Positions 24,942 through 37,360 of a DNA stretch of 64,000 nt are shown here, in pieces. Made by a program: the position numbers and the translations under genes. This DNA is from Tomocerus qinae (lineage: Eukaryota > Arthropoda > Collembola > Entomobryomorpha > Tomoceridae), in the NCBI GenBank assembly GCA_020055645.1, contig CM034548.1:19406001-19470000 (forward strand). Direction: 5' to 3'. The notes beneath the pieces are model-generated. The model made no database searches. It saw only the letters and a list, made by a program, of their open reading frames with translations, and was not told where the DNA came from. Position 1 is the first letter of the stretch. The number at the start of each line of letters is the position of its first letter.

Positions 24942-25400
24942 TATTCACAAACCTCTGCATGTATGGCACAAACTTATACCTTACGTACAATACACACTTT
25001 ACTCCACCGTCCTAGCTCTAACGTACCTACGCCCAACCGACCGATACCTTTAACAATTCAACTACTTACTTACATACGTATGTTACGTAATGCACTTCTG
25101 TCTGCTACTACTCCTCCAAGTCAAAGTCCTACTCCTGACTTCCCTAAAAGTACTTACTAGTACTTATGTACATATTTTACTACGCTACAGATACATTGAG
25201 CTACTCATGTTTGCAACAAACTTGACTAAAACTCTGAAAGCATTCCCACTATACTTTACACTTTACATACATTACACACCAGGAAATTGAGAAAGTCTCT
25301 TCTCTGTACACAAAATACAATAGACATCACCATACTCTCTATGCGTACACTACTACCTCCTTCCACTCTCCAACTCAACACATTTATACGCCGAAATGCC
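24942..25400 (+). promoter_or_regulatory. C-rich arm right of the 24.94 kb switch
   Basis: 25021-25080 has 5 G and 20 C, directly after the G/A-rich arm. The switch occurs within a few tens of bases. Overlapping short plus frames (24933-25160, 25090-25290) are stop-poor by composition. No gene is called. Confidence 0.35.
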
Positions 25401-26733
25401 AAAATAACTTGTCAAGCATTACTAACAGCTTCAATCATTAAATAATATCCACACTATTAATAAATTAAATTAAATCTAGTAGTGGCTACTAAAATCTCCT
25501 AGTTTTATCATGTTTACAGACTTATTAATTAAAATTAAAAAAATAATTATATCATGGATTAAAAATACTTTTCATATTCCTATAAGTATAATCTTTGAGT
25601 TTGGTCGTCGTGGTTAAGGTCGTTAAATACGATTACCTAAGTTAATTTGGCCTAAAGTCTCATCGGAGCACAAAGGTTAAATGAATAATCGTCACAGACG
25701 TGTGTATATAGGTTAGGTAATATGTAGTAAGTACGATAATGCCTCCTAATATATTTATATGAATTTGTTCAGAGACAACTCATATCAGTATTGCGGTGGA
25801 TTTCAGTCTGAAACTGTATTGTTTGGATGTATAGTCATTTGTGTTGTGTATCTATGTGTATGGATAATTCGCTGAAGGTACGCAGATGCATATGGAAGTG
25901 CTTATGTGTATATAAATGAGTAAGATGTAAAGAGTAGGCAAGAAAGTTGGCAACTATTTAGCCCAAAGACTCACTCACTCAGTTGCTCCTCTTCTGCTCT
26001 GTCCATCATCTTCCCCATCCATGCAAATTCCCATCACACTCACCTCCCTCTTAGGCAAATTAAGATTTTCACTGAACTGCCATATCAAGAGACACTGAAT
26101 TCCCGGTCTCCTGTCTTATTACTCACTGACAAATGTCCCGTTTTGTTTCCTTCTTTTATAGGCAAACCGCATGAAATATCCCAACTATAGATATAAATGC
26201 ATTCGTTCTTATTTATTCCCACTCTCTCTACCTTAATCCTTTGAATATATTAGAGTTCATTATTAAAATTTACCATTCTCCCTAGCAATAATGAAAAGCT
26301 ATTTTATTTGTAAGGATATTTAGGTTGGTATAACGTTATAATTTTATTTATTTGTGTTTTCATAAAATAGAAAATGTTTTTATAAGTTTAAGTATAAATA
26401 TATAAAGAAAAGGGGTGTAAACAAACATTTCAGTTGACGTAGACAGTTACAGATAGAAGAGCAAATAAAATTACGTAGTAAATAGTAGCATAAGTAAACT
26501 TAGGTGACGAAACAATAATGAGTCCGTGAAATGCAATTAGTTAGTAGGTACATTTAATGAACATTATGGCGTCTTATAAATAGGATTGAAGTGTAATATA
26601 GTTGAAGACTTAGAAGTGTAATATAACTCTTGTTGGAGATATAAAATAGGAGAAAGGACAAAATGTGAAACTATTACTACGTAAGTAGAGGCAGTCCATT
26701 ATTACTCACACTCCTGTAGCATCATGTAATATA
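25401..26733. other. AT-rich non-coding stretch
   Basis: Plain AT-rich sequence with a CT-rich patch at 25970-26110. I see no gene, repeat or RNA in it. Confidence 0.5.
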
Positions 26734-27160
26734 TCACTGTAAAGGAGTAGAAGTCGCAATAGAAGTCGACACGACACGATAGGTAGTCTTACCTAAGGAA
26801 GAGTGAAGTTGGTTTGAGTTGACAGAGTTGTGCAAAGGTCTAAGTCTCCTTGTGTGTAGTGCTGGATGTTCTACAGTTACAGCGAAAGTCCTTTTGTAAT
26901 CTGATGGAGCCGAATTCGTTGGAAGGAGAGATGGAGATATGAAGAGAGTGGAGGAAACGGCAGGAGAGGACAGGACAGAGATAGACAGAATATTCACAGA
27001 GAATCCTCACAGAGAAATAGTCAGACAGAGAGAGAGAGAGAGAACAATATCAGAGCTCAAAAACTTTTGAAGAGTGTCCCGTTTTTTGTTCTCAATGACA
27101 ATAGATAAAAAGAAAAGGGACGAGAGGAGAAAGAGAGTATATGATAGCATAATTAAATGT
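26734..27160 (-). promoter_or_regulatory. G/A-rich arm with a minus-strand donor, possible leftward leader exon
   Basis: 26941-27000 has 22 G and 7 C, so the minus strand is C-rich. On the minus strand a consensus-like donor, CCTTAG|GTAAGA, has its last exon base at 26793. The frame across it is open (87 codons, GTG start, no ATG early), so a non-coding or UTR first exon of a leftward transcript starting near 27.1 kb is a fair guess. A GAGA repeat lies close to the proposed start. Confidence 0.25.
27027..27043 (+). repeat. (AG)n run
   Basis: An uninterrupted AG dinucleotide run of eight units, next to the 27.17 kb composition switch. Confidence 0.9.
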
Positions 27161-27169
27161 AATTAATTC

Positions 27170-27700
27170 TCTTTTTAATTGTCCTCTCTCCTCAGCTCGG
27201 GTTATTTTCCAAGACCCGGGCCTACAACTTCCATAAATGGGATGGGACACTAACTCTTAATATATGACTCGAAAACGCACAACATCATCCTGTCGCGAAT
27301 TTATTTCATTTCACTCCGCTCCCTTCGGCCCTACCTTCAAAATTGCCCAACTTTCTTCTCCTCACTATCTTCTACGACCATCTCCACTCCCTATCTCTAT
27401 CTATATCCATACTACTTACAACTACTCATGTCATGTCCCTACTGTACTAGCCTCAATACTACAATGCTACCGACTGACGACGTCCTCCAGCCTCCTCCAA
27501 CTAATGCACATCCAAACTTACAAATAAGTACAGACACATCTATATACATTTAACTAACAAGTACATATAAACACTTGATACTTTCACTCAACAACAATGC
27601 AGCCATCCAACTACCACCTAAACTCAACCTAAAACTTACAATCTCTAATGTACACTTTAGCACTCGACATATACACTTATCCCTCCTATACACAGCCAGT
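27170..27700 (+). promoter_or_regulatory. C/T-rich arm right of the 27.17 kb switch
   Basis: 27361-27420 has 1 G and 23 C, the most extreme line in this arm. The switch point carries a small GC-rich palindrome-like piece (CCCGGGCC near 27216). The 87-codon plus frame at 27264-27527 starts at a real ATG but is Ser/Thr/Pro/His low-complexity. I do not call it a gene. Confidence 0.35.
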
Positions 27701-30069
27701 ACTACTACTGTTACTCAAATAACGGGTGGGCATACCTATATACTCTTATAACAATGTACCTTAAAGTCATATAATAATATAGAGACTACGTACATTGCAG
27801 AAATTCTTTAGTTGTTCCGTGAGATCAGTCTGTTTTCTTTGTAGTAATCTAGCAGGCATCCTTATACATTAGGAGAACTTTCTTCTTCCGACGCTCTACC
27901 TAATGCTATATAAAATATGTACAGCTTGAGAACATAAACACTGTACTGTGAGCTATACTTGCTGGAATTGTATATTTATCCGTTATACAACTACTATATG
28001 GGTGTAGGAGTATAAAGGATGTAGTAGTAGTCGTCGTTGTAGTAGTAGTAGAGGTAGGATAATAATAATATAGATATAGCTGATATCTGCACACATGTAT
28101 AGTATTATGCATTCACAGAGAAACAGTTTCGCTCACTCAAGTGAAGAAAGTGGAGAGAGAAAGAAGGCAACTACCCCATCGCATCTTCCGACGACTCTTC
28201 CTCACTTACTCAAGCTCAGTCATTCTGTTAAGTTGTGACTTCTTAAGGACGATACGCCTTCATCTTTAATGTAGTTAGTCTCTTTGACTGGCTGCCTGTA
28301 CCTTACATATGGAGTGAGTGCATGAGTTTGCATATAGCCACATGAATCTTGGACGGGGGAAAGGACAGAGCAATTGCATCACATTAAGACAACTGTAAGC
28401 AATCCTTTGGCTTCAACGAGCACTTTTTACACTGAATGGATGAGATGCGAGTAAGCGATAGAGCATCAGCACAATCAGCACAGCCATTTCAGTCTCTCCT
28501 TCTTATATGGCAGGCAGGACACTCTTTTCTTTGAGACACAAACCACTATCTTAGTGATGTACACTGCAGAGGTGGGCACCTATTGTTCCCTCTCTCCCCT
28601 TCATAATAATCCTCATCCTATTTATGCAATGTGCTATTCTTTTAAATATGCGGACACTGACAATAGCATCTACCAGTGTAATTATAAAGTCTCAAAGAAA
28701 ATGGAATCATTTCCCCAATAGTAGACCTTAGATAGCTAAATACACAGACTAATAATATCTAGCGTCGAGATAAAACTTTTTTCCTCTCGCGGTTCCGTCC
28801 AGCCCCACCACACACAATGCGAAGTTCACTGCAAAATATTATTGTACATTTACTTTTATGGGATGTGCTTAAGATTAGCCTTTAGTTTTATTTACCCAGA
28901 GAAACTAGAAGAGACAACCTTTCATTCTTTTGTTTTTCTTTCATCTTATTGTTAGCTAACTTATTATCTATTGTGTGAAATCGGACGAATTCCTCCACTA
29001 TTCTCCTCCGTATCAGACTCAAGCCATAACTATATGGACACGTAAATATTTATGACTTTTCTGTATTCTGCATTCTTGTCTGATCAGGGAAACAAAAAAG
29101 TGTGCCTATGGAGTCTGGCCCAGCCTAGTCTTCCGTCTCTTAATTATTTTCTTGGTAGATGCTGCTCGCTCTAAGCGTTATCTTAAATTAATATGCTCAA
29201 TACTTGTACCACATAAAATTCACTCCTTATACTTACAGAAATATTATTAATGCATATTACGTTATTTCATTAGATTACTATAGATATACGATTGGTTGGA
29301 CAACTTTCTTCTCGTCCTTACCATTCCTTATTAGTACAAATAATGCACTAGAATCTCTACACTGCCCTCTTCCCTGTCATGCTCTCCACATACACATTTA
29401 ATATCCATTGCCCAAGCTCAGCTCATCTTTTACTTACTTATTAGATTCATTAGACTCAGTTAGTTTCCTATCCCCACTTGACGAGTTCCTGTCGTTCCCC
29501 TAAATTGGATTTCTGTCAAAACTTCAAAATCTCCATGTTTTTTCTCCATTCAGCCTCAGTACTCACCATCTTACGTAATATGCGTCAGTTGTAGTCATTC
29601 CCTTCGTACCTCTCCTATATCTCTTACACTCTAAACACAACAAAAACATTTATTTGTACGAAACCATTTAAACTTCAGCTAGTTTTTCTAAATCGATTTT
29701 CGGTTCAATTCCAGTTCCTTCAAGTTTCTTGTCCAAAAGTCTGTGAGCCAACAATGGGGCAATCCTTCGTCCCCACCTCTAACAGATTTCTTCCTGGCAG
29801 GCATCAAACATATTTACTTCATTCCAATTCCTTACAATGCAATGCAACAACCAGCTGAGAATCTAAACAGCTATCTTTCAATCTCTTCAGTCAAACTACT
29901 ATATTCATGTACATACTACATAGATCAGATCAGAAAAGAATCTAGTAGAATGTGTTCCGATTCCTTATCCTTCTAATTTCTATTATTTTCTCATTTCACA
30001 AGCTATATAAATATTATTTTACACAAAGTTCAAAGTTGGGATGTATTCCGAAAGTTTTCCTTCATTTAG
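27701..30069. other. AT-rich non-coding stretch
   Basis: No supported gene. A (TAG)n repeat lies at 28021-28052. A mixed-composition segment runs from 28130 to 28560 without long frames. Plus frame 29743-29976 has no support. Confidence 0.45.
28021..28052 (+). repeat. Interrupted (TAG)n microsatellite
   Basis: GTAGTAG units with a TCGTCGTTG interruption in the middle. Confidence 0.9.
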
Positions 30070-30164
30070 GAAGACAGACAGACAACAGAAAACCTTTGTA
30101 TCGAGTCGGACGAATTCAATCCACGACATTTGATTTGACTGAAACTGAACTCGTCAGAAAATAA
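30070..30164 (+). CDS. Candidate short terminal coding exon
   Basis: A pyrimidine tract, TTTTCCTTCATTTAG, ends with AG at 30068-30069. The following open segment enters at the second base of a codon and gives RQTDNRKPLYRVGRIQ then STTFDLTETELVRK before TAA at 30162-30164. The residue mix is charged and protein-like. I know of no family with this tail and see no upstream partner exon or downstream AATAAA. Chance is the main alternative. Confidence 0.15.
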
Positions 30165-33100
30165 CCCTTTCCTCTTCGTATAGACATTTTGTATCATGTC
30201 AAGTTGAGGAGCTAAGAGTTTTTACGGTCTCGTAGACAACAGCTAATAGGATAATCTTGTGTAATATGCAGCTAAGCCGAGAGCTATGCAAGACAACCGT
30301 CTTCTCTGCGTATATTATATCTGTCCCTTCCTACTTATATATATATCTGTATGAAATCATCAACTTATATGAATTAGGAAGAGACAAAAAGAGTATAAAC
30401 ACAAGTTTGTTTGTGATATACAAAGTTATGATGACATAAGGTACACATCATATATAGAGCTGGGATATACCTATATGCAATGTGACAAGGCGACAGAAAG
30501 AAGACAAGACACGACAAACGACTCAGTTTAGTTCACTTTCAGCGCCGTATATTTGTAAATACACGAGGTAATGGCACAAGAAGGCAAGTCAAGTGCATAT
30601 TATTTAAATCGTCCTACAGACAGGGCTCTATATATGTAGTTTGATAGCACCCTATATATAGAAGATAAGAAGTGTATGTGTGTAGACGGGCATTCGACAC
30701 ATTTCTCATCCCTCATTCCCCACAATCAACAAATTTATAACCCATAGCCTAGAAATGATGTCTTTTACGTTGGAGCAACTTTGGAAAAATTAATTTGTAG
30801 GAGAGAAAGAGCGAGCGAGAGAGATATCGTTATGCGAGAGTGAATTTAATGTAAAGAAGACAAGACTCACTCTTAGACTCACATTATGACAAAATCCGCA
30901 CAGGAGTAGGATGGATACATATAATATACCAATGCTGGAGATTTGGATACGATGCAATGCCATTCTCGAACAGTATAGGTAGACCTCTCCTATAGTTATT
31001 ATTACACATTGTACGTAGTTGGAGAGCAGGCCAAGACATTTGTACATGCAGATCCGTGTGTAGGTAGTTCTCATTTCAGCCGATCCGTTTTCTTCTTTTA
31101 TTCTACTATTACTACGTAACGTACGGCTGCACTACCACAAAAAATGCTCCAGCATAAAATTTGACAAACCAATTTTCAAGGAGTGAAAAAAGTTATTGTG
31201 CGACAAAAGCAATTTGGCAAAGGTCTTTTCCTTTCTGCTTTACTCTCATCTTCTAGTCGTTCCGCTGCACAATCTGCTTATACGGATTACACATATTTTC
31301 ATGTTACCCTTCTTATTTTCTCTATTTTATGACTTATTACATCCAGGATCACTCCATACTCTCACTTACTACAGCAACAAAGAATTACACCTAAAAATCC
31401 CCGCTCTCTTCCCCTCTTTTGCCACGATGACACTTAAACATGCAAAACGCTGAGACAATGACATCAAATACACCACCCAAGAAAAAAAAACTATTTAATT
31501 CTTCCTGAAACAGAGCTGACAGTTGAGCTTCCAATCAAATCCTCACTAAGCGGCATATGAAATTGTCCTAATGCTCCTCCTATATATCCTATCCCCTGTT
31601 TTCACTCGGCAGTTACACACAAATGAATCACACAAACAACAATATATTCATTTGACTTTCCTTTCCCTACTATGCACATAACCATACATCTACACAGCGT
31701 ATAAAATGCTTATCTCTAAGAGGGACGATGCCTTCTGCTAATATTACGTAGTTGTATCAGTCTGAAATACCTTCCAATGCTTCTCCCAACATTTACTATG
31801 TAAACCTTTGTTCAACAAACCTTTTCCTTATTGTTACCTATTGCAATTATCAACTACCTTATCCGTCCTGTATCTTCCTTCTTACTCCTACAAATTGCTA
31901 TGTACCTTTAGTGAGTTTTACACAAGAACTAATACATACCTGTCCACAGTGTATATAAGTACGCAGATAGACGCAGCAGTAACTATTACTCATTTTAGAT
32001 ACAGCAAATGTGTGTGTATGCAAGGAATTCTTAGTTTCTCTGAAAGCATTGTATATTATTACTGGTAGAGTGATGGTAAGATATGGCTGAGCGGGTCAGG
32101 ACAGGACGTAGCGTTACGTAGCCATCTCTTATGGGTGCAACACCTCACGAATGCTAGATTTCTGTGCAAATAAATTCAAATCAAGACTAGAGACTCATTA
32201 AATTGGGTTTATGGACCATTACTATAAACTGCTCTTAAATTTCTCCGTAAAAGTAAGCACCGTGTTACATTTTGAGATTGAATGAAGCTACAAATACCAC
32301 TCTGTTGCAGTTACACACGCACTCTCAATTTAATTCTCAGCTAATCTCCACTCACATGAGAAAATGACCATCTCTATACAGTTAAGTACATCTTATAAAC
32401 CCTTCTGCAGTCAACGACTAATTGTATATCAATTCAGTCAAACAATTTACTATTCGTTTAAACATATAGTATATTGCTATAGAACATTTTGTTTAAAAAA
32501 TGCATAATTACTTAGATAATATTTATCAGTTGACTACGGAAATGCATTTATTTGCTCCTTTTCAATTTTTTCGTAGGTATTTTTACGGCAAAAATTTCTA
32601 ATTCTACAAATGGTGAAAAATTAAGTATTTCCCACTGGATTTTGATTAATTGGAGCAGGAGCAAAGAGGAAGGAGGTAATTCAAATCTTTAGATAAATAA
32701 TTGCATAGGAAAAGAAATGCAAGGTTGTAAAATGGTTATCTTGTATATACAGCATTGTTGCAGTACTCTGGGCAGATAAATGGGATGGTTGTGTTTTAGA
32801 AAGTAATCCAGAATTGCAATAAAGTATAATTAAAGGAAAGAACTGAGAATAAAAGAGGACAACGTATTATCTTCATTTACTACGCTTGTAATATTTAACA
32901 AATACAAAGCATCCTTATCTATAAGATATCCTATTAAACACAAGTTTGCACAAAAGCTTTTATTACAGCTGTGCAGATACTCTCTGATATGCATAACAAA
33001 AATTGTGCAAGTAAACCTAAATATTTCGAAATCTGGGCAAATCTTGTGCACATATAGTTTATTAGTATAGCGTAGAATAATTCATAAGTTAGTCCAATTA

Positions 33101-34553
33101 TTTTACTGTATCTCATGTATGTAATTAAATGCAGCGCTTGGAAAATTCTCATCATAAAAGTTCTAATTATACTTATTTGTACGTCTTTTGAGGAGTACAG
33201 GAAAATAAGTTTAACTGTTACGCAATGCGAGATGAAGTGTTTGTGATAAAATATGCCATTAGGCATTCTATAGGGAAGTTTTCATTGTGGTGGCAGTGGG
33301 TAGTAGTTGTTTGTATTGTATTGTTATTTCGTCTTTATGTATTAGTTAGAAGCGGAGCCGACAATGGTGGATTTGGAAGTGAAATAGAATAAGCAGGATA
33401 TATATAATGTAGGACTGTTTGTAACAAAGGAGGCTGGAGAAAACTCGTAGATAATGTGGAGACAGACTGTGTGGTTTGGTAGAAGGAATATGTTTTGGTG
33501 CGAATTAGAAAGATAGAAAGTTAAGCTGGGAAGACGTCGAGAGAGAGAGAGGAAGATGTGGGAAAGAGATATCTTGGCTCGACTCAATACATATTTGATA
33601 GATTCCGTAGCCACTACTGTATGTATGTGTAGCAAGTAGTAGAGATTCGAATTTTGGAAGGAAGCAATATATCTATTCCATTATAAATATGTGTTTTTGT
33701 ATCCCATGAGCTCCTGAGACGAGGAAAGTTAACAATAAGTAGTGCTTATGTTTAAAGAAGCCTCGTTTCTTTGTAGTGTGTATTAGAGATGTGCATTAAC
33801 TGTTTTAGTATTATTGTGTATCGGACTGGAGTCTCTTGAAAGATATCATCCTCTCGGTCGAACTATTATTCATTTCATACAAATATCAAGATATATGAGT
33901 CCTGGTGGATATGGAAGCAGGGAAATACTACAGACAATAAATGGAAGTGAAGAGCGAGGATGAAATGAGACAAACACAACCGAACAGAAAAGAGCCGGCA
34001 TTACAAATACATACACATTTACACTCTCTATCTATTATGGTGCTCATCTTCCCTACATAAGAGTGTGTACCATCCTTGTTGTAGTAAGAGGCATTTGTAT
34101 GAGACAACAGTGAGTGGAACTATGAAAGACAAAATTCACTCACTGGAATCAATGGAGTGTAAACAATAAATAAGAATAACAGAAACAATATTCACATTCA
34201 CACTTCTCCTTCGTATGGTAATAATAGAGAGTTTGCGAATAGAGACCATTATCCCAACATTGTATATAGAATAAATAGAAACCAACAAGAGACAGACTGG
34301 AAGGTACAATTGTGTATTTGGATGTGGTATTGCGAAGGAAAGAGCAGACCACGAGCAATGCAAAGCTGCATCATCAAACATCACATCAGCATCTGAGTCG
34401 GCAATAGGCAAAGCATAACGCGAAAGCAACCCTTCCGCAGTAGACTACATGCACACGCCTTTTTATGTCTTATGGGGGATTATTACCCAGTTTGAAAGCA
34501 TTCAAAACTAAATCGATGCTGAGAACAATCTACATACAATGTTTATATCTAGT
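30165..34553. other. AT-rich non-coding stretch
   Basis: No supported gene. A G/A-rich plus strand at 33290-33650 makes the minus frame 33342-33635 long but low-complexity. 33700-34100 is G/A-rich to mixed. Nothing else stands out. Confidence 0.5.
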
Positions 34554-34904
34554 TCAGGGGATTTGCATGGAGCAAACCATGCCTCGGAATAAGATAATAC
34601 ATTTCTCCCCATGTATCGGCAAGATGTGTACTCTACTGTGATCCATTAAAGCTGTAGCTCCATGCTCCGTACAACTAGTGCCTATATATCTTAATACTAT
34701 TTTATCTAGTGCACCCGAGTCAATGATATCCTCTAGTAAATATGCGTATAGGATATTAAATATGATGTTCCGTCTTGTAAATGCTACCCTACCTACAAAG
34801 TCATTCATACACTCTCGTCCACATCCATGCAAAATACTCACGTTAAAATGCAGATTCAGATGGATCCTGATATGGGAATAGGAGGATGCACATAGTAGAT
34901 CCAA
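34554..34904 (-). CDS. Open frame of 116 codons, unknown
   Basis: The minus frame has a mixed composition, with a stretch FNILYAYLLEDIIDSGALDK in the middle, and lies in DNA without marked strand bias. A plus frame (34678-34881) overlaps it on the other strand. No domain, splice sites or codon pattern let me choose coding over chance. I list it because it is among the few long frames not explained by skew. Confidence 0.12.
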   Translation of the reverse strand: MDLLCASSYSHIRIHLNLHFNVSILHGCGRECMNDFVGRVAFTRRNIIFNILYAYLLEDIIDSGALDKIVLRYIGTSCTEHGATALMDHSRVHILPIHGEKCIILFRGMVCSMQIP

Positions 34905-35599
34905 GTCACTAACGTTCCTCCTATGATTCCATGAATTATCTATTAGCTTAGCATTGTCAGTTTATTGTTTCACTGTTGCCTTCTGCTTCTTGCCTTCCCT
35001 GCTTCACTCTCATACTGAATTGCATTAGATAATTATGTATATGTCTGCATGCATCATGGGAAGGGAAAAGAATACTTCATAAAAACATGGGAACCTTTCT
35101 TATACCTAAATATAAATCTGGGCTATTCCTTCCTTTATCACACTCTCTACTATATACCATTCAAAATTGTTTACCAAGATTCAACGAAGTACAGCATAAC
35201 AATGCATTTCGTTACAAGTATAAGCTGTTTTACTTTGCATACCTCCCAATCCCCAACAGTGCAAGTTATACATAAAAATTAGGAGATTTATACAATCGTA
35301 TAAATATTTCCGATTGGTAACAGTGCTTGATAGCCTGAAGGACATGAAAGTGATACGCTAGGGTAGAAGACAAAGTAAAGGTTTATGTTTCGAGAGGTGA
35401 CTTTTGCAACTACAAGTTCACTTATATATATGGGGCTTAAGTTGTCATAAAAGGAAGTAAATGGACTCGTGACAAGCGGCGACCCTTATAAAAGAGGCTG
35501 TTATAATCAAGTTAAGAAGTATAATCTTCTTAGTATGGGTATAGCACACTATAGCATATTTATATGTAAGAAGTGTATTTAAAGTAGAGCTCCTCGTGT
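34905..35599. other. AT-rich non-coding stretch
   Basis: Ordinary AT-rich sequence. The two overlapping plus frames at 35049-35282 are not supported as genes. Confidence 0.5.
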
Positions 35600-36360
35600 G
35601 AGTCCAGAGAAGATTTTTTTTCAAAAAATGACGGGAGAGGAGTAAAAGTCTGAAATCGATGGAGAAAAAGTGTTTAGAAAGAGCTTTTGTGCATGAATTG
35701 GAGGAGCAGAGCTATTCAATTCTATTATATTGCATTTCATTGCATTGCAGTATTAGCAGTAGTAGCTACTGGTATAGAGGCATAAGGAAGTAAGATGAGA
35801 GTAGTAAGACAGAGTTGGAGAAAAGATATGTACGGATAGATGGATGAAGTCTGAAAGTTGGTATTGTGGAAGAAATGGAAAAGACAAGCGTAAAGATGAT
35901 AGGAGAGTGAAAGAAGAGAAAAGAAATGCAGTTATGGGAGTATAAGTAAGTATAGTATATGGCTAAAGGGTTTAGTGGACTTTAAGAGATTGGATGTAAG
36001 AATACGGAAGAAGAGTGTCTTGGTTTGGTTTAGCTTTGGTTGGAGTGGCGATGCCTTGGCAAGACAGGGCAGACCAGGCCAAGGAGAACGGAAAAGACTA
36101 GAAGACAGACAGAAGGAGATAAGGTAGATAGATAGATACATCGGAGTCATGCATAGAAATGGAAAGATGAGCAGGAGGTCTAGGAGGAAGTGGAATGAAT
36201 GGAGCAGTAGACGTGAAATAGGGCCGGATGAAAAAGTCTAGAAACGTCTATAAGTTGATAGGAAGGAGGTTGATCGTGTGTTTGATCAGAAGAAGAAGAA
36301 GAATAAGAAGTAGGAAGATAGTGGGATGATGCGAGTTGATGCGCAAAAATGAGACGGTGT
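35600..36360 (-). promoter_or_regulatory. G/A-rich arm left of the 36.4 kb core
   Basis: 35881-35940 has 20 G and 3 C. Minus-strand frames here (35932-36150, 36180-36389) are Ser/Leu/Pro-rich, as the pyrimidine-rich strand predicts. An AGA repeat lies at 36288-36302. A leftward CU-rich leader would fit. Confidence 0.35.
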
Positions 36361-36560
36361 GATTGGAAAGTGGAGAATCGCATGCCCAATCGATTTCGGT
36401 CAACTTTCCAATCGAAAGGTTCGATCAGGAGTTTGGGTGAAACCCCTTTGAGGCTGAAAAAAGGAATCGACGAATCTCACAGCTCCCGAAAAAATCGATC
36501 GACTATATCTTGCATGATCGACTTGCCCAACATGCGCTCAAGACGTTCAACCTAGCATTT
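36361..36560 (+). promoter_or_regulatory. GC-richer core with clustered ATCGA words, promoter-like
   Basis: At least six ATCGA/TCGAT words fall in 200 bases (36390, 36411, 36421, 36467, 36496, 36519 regions), including CAATCGATTT and AAATCGATCGAC. ATCGAT cores are known from arthropod DREF/BEAF-type promoter sites, but the full TATCGATA is absent. The core shares GATTGGAAA, TGGAGAATCG and TTCGATCAGGA with the 8.7 kb core. A 68-codon ATG frame (36349-36555) is Arg/Ser-rich and tracks the motif cluster, so I do not trust it as a gene. Confidence 0.4.
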
Positions 36561-37360
36561 CTTCAGCGCAGACTGCACCACGACTCAACTCTTCTCTTCT
36601 CCATCGATTTTATTCCATACTTCACTTTCCCTTAGACTTCCAGATACTCCGCCACGGCTGCTGCCCCACGGAATGTATCTATCGTCCTCAGCCACACTCA
36701 CAACAACACAACAGATAATGTGCACATCTTTCCTGTCCTCTCCTGTCCTCAACAATCCAACGACCACCACCAAAACGACCACCACCACTGGCGGGACAGA
36801 CTCCGCAGCCCCACTCACTCAATCTTAATCTTTACTTACTATTTATTTCCACTCTTTACGCTCAGCTTCAACTCAAACCTACTACAGCTACAAAACAAAA
36901 TTCATTCAATCTCCAGCACTCATCCTTAGATAGACTTACCTTTTGTACTTATTCGCATAACATAAGGGTGTCTCATCTACGTAGCATGTTCAGACTTCCC
37001 TGCCTGCCTGACTTAGTGAGCCAAAAGGACTCTTCGTCTCAATGCTCCATAACCCACTGACAAGACAACCACTTCTCTCTAATTTTTATGAACGACACAA
37101 TACCATAAAATCACTGATTCGAGAACATCTTCAAGTCAAGGTAGCTCCTGGCCAAAAGGAAAACCAACGACTCATTCGAATCGCACTGACTCTGTCGAGG
37201 AAATTAGAGTCTCTTCACTTCAGCTCGACTCAACACACACAACAAAACTCCTTCTTCCTCACAATATACATACTACCCTCTTATATCTTGGTGTACACGC
37301 ATTCACAGACATTGTTCTTCTCCATAGTAGTACATCCTGGATTTAGCTACTCCACTTAAT
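36561..37360 (+). promoter_or_regulatory. C-rich arm right of the 36.4 kb core, possible leader with an ORF
   Basis: 36841-36900 has 3 G and 18 C. The arm contains a plus frame at 37042-37359 (105 codons, ATG). Its first 60 codons have a mixed, basic composition (for example HNTIKSLIREHLQVKVAPG), and the rest becomes Ser/Tyr/Leu-rich. A possible donor, CAAG|GTAGCT, lies near 37139. The ATG context is weak. The first part might be a real N-terminus in a rightward transcript, but I cannot confirm it. Confidence 0.25.
36731..36787 (+). repeat. Two short direct duplications
   Basis: TCCTGTCCTC occurs twice in tandem (36731-36750), and ACGACCACCACCA occurs twice (36760-36772 and 36775-36787). Confidence 0.9.

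Noticed and set aside
36475..36560. Minus-strand peptide VERLERMLGKSIMQDIVDRF before a stop
   Set aside because: It reads well, but a stop precedes it directly and the sequence before its AG is purine-rich, so no acceptor is possible. It follows from the ATCGA word cluster.
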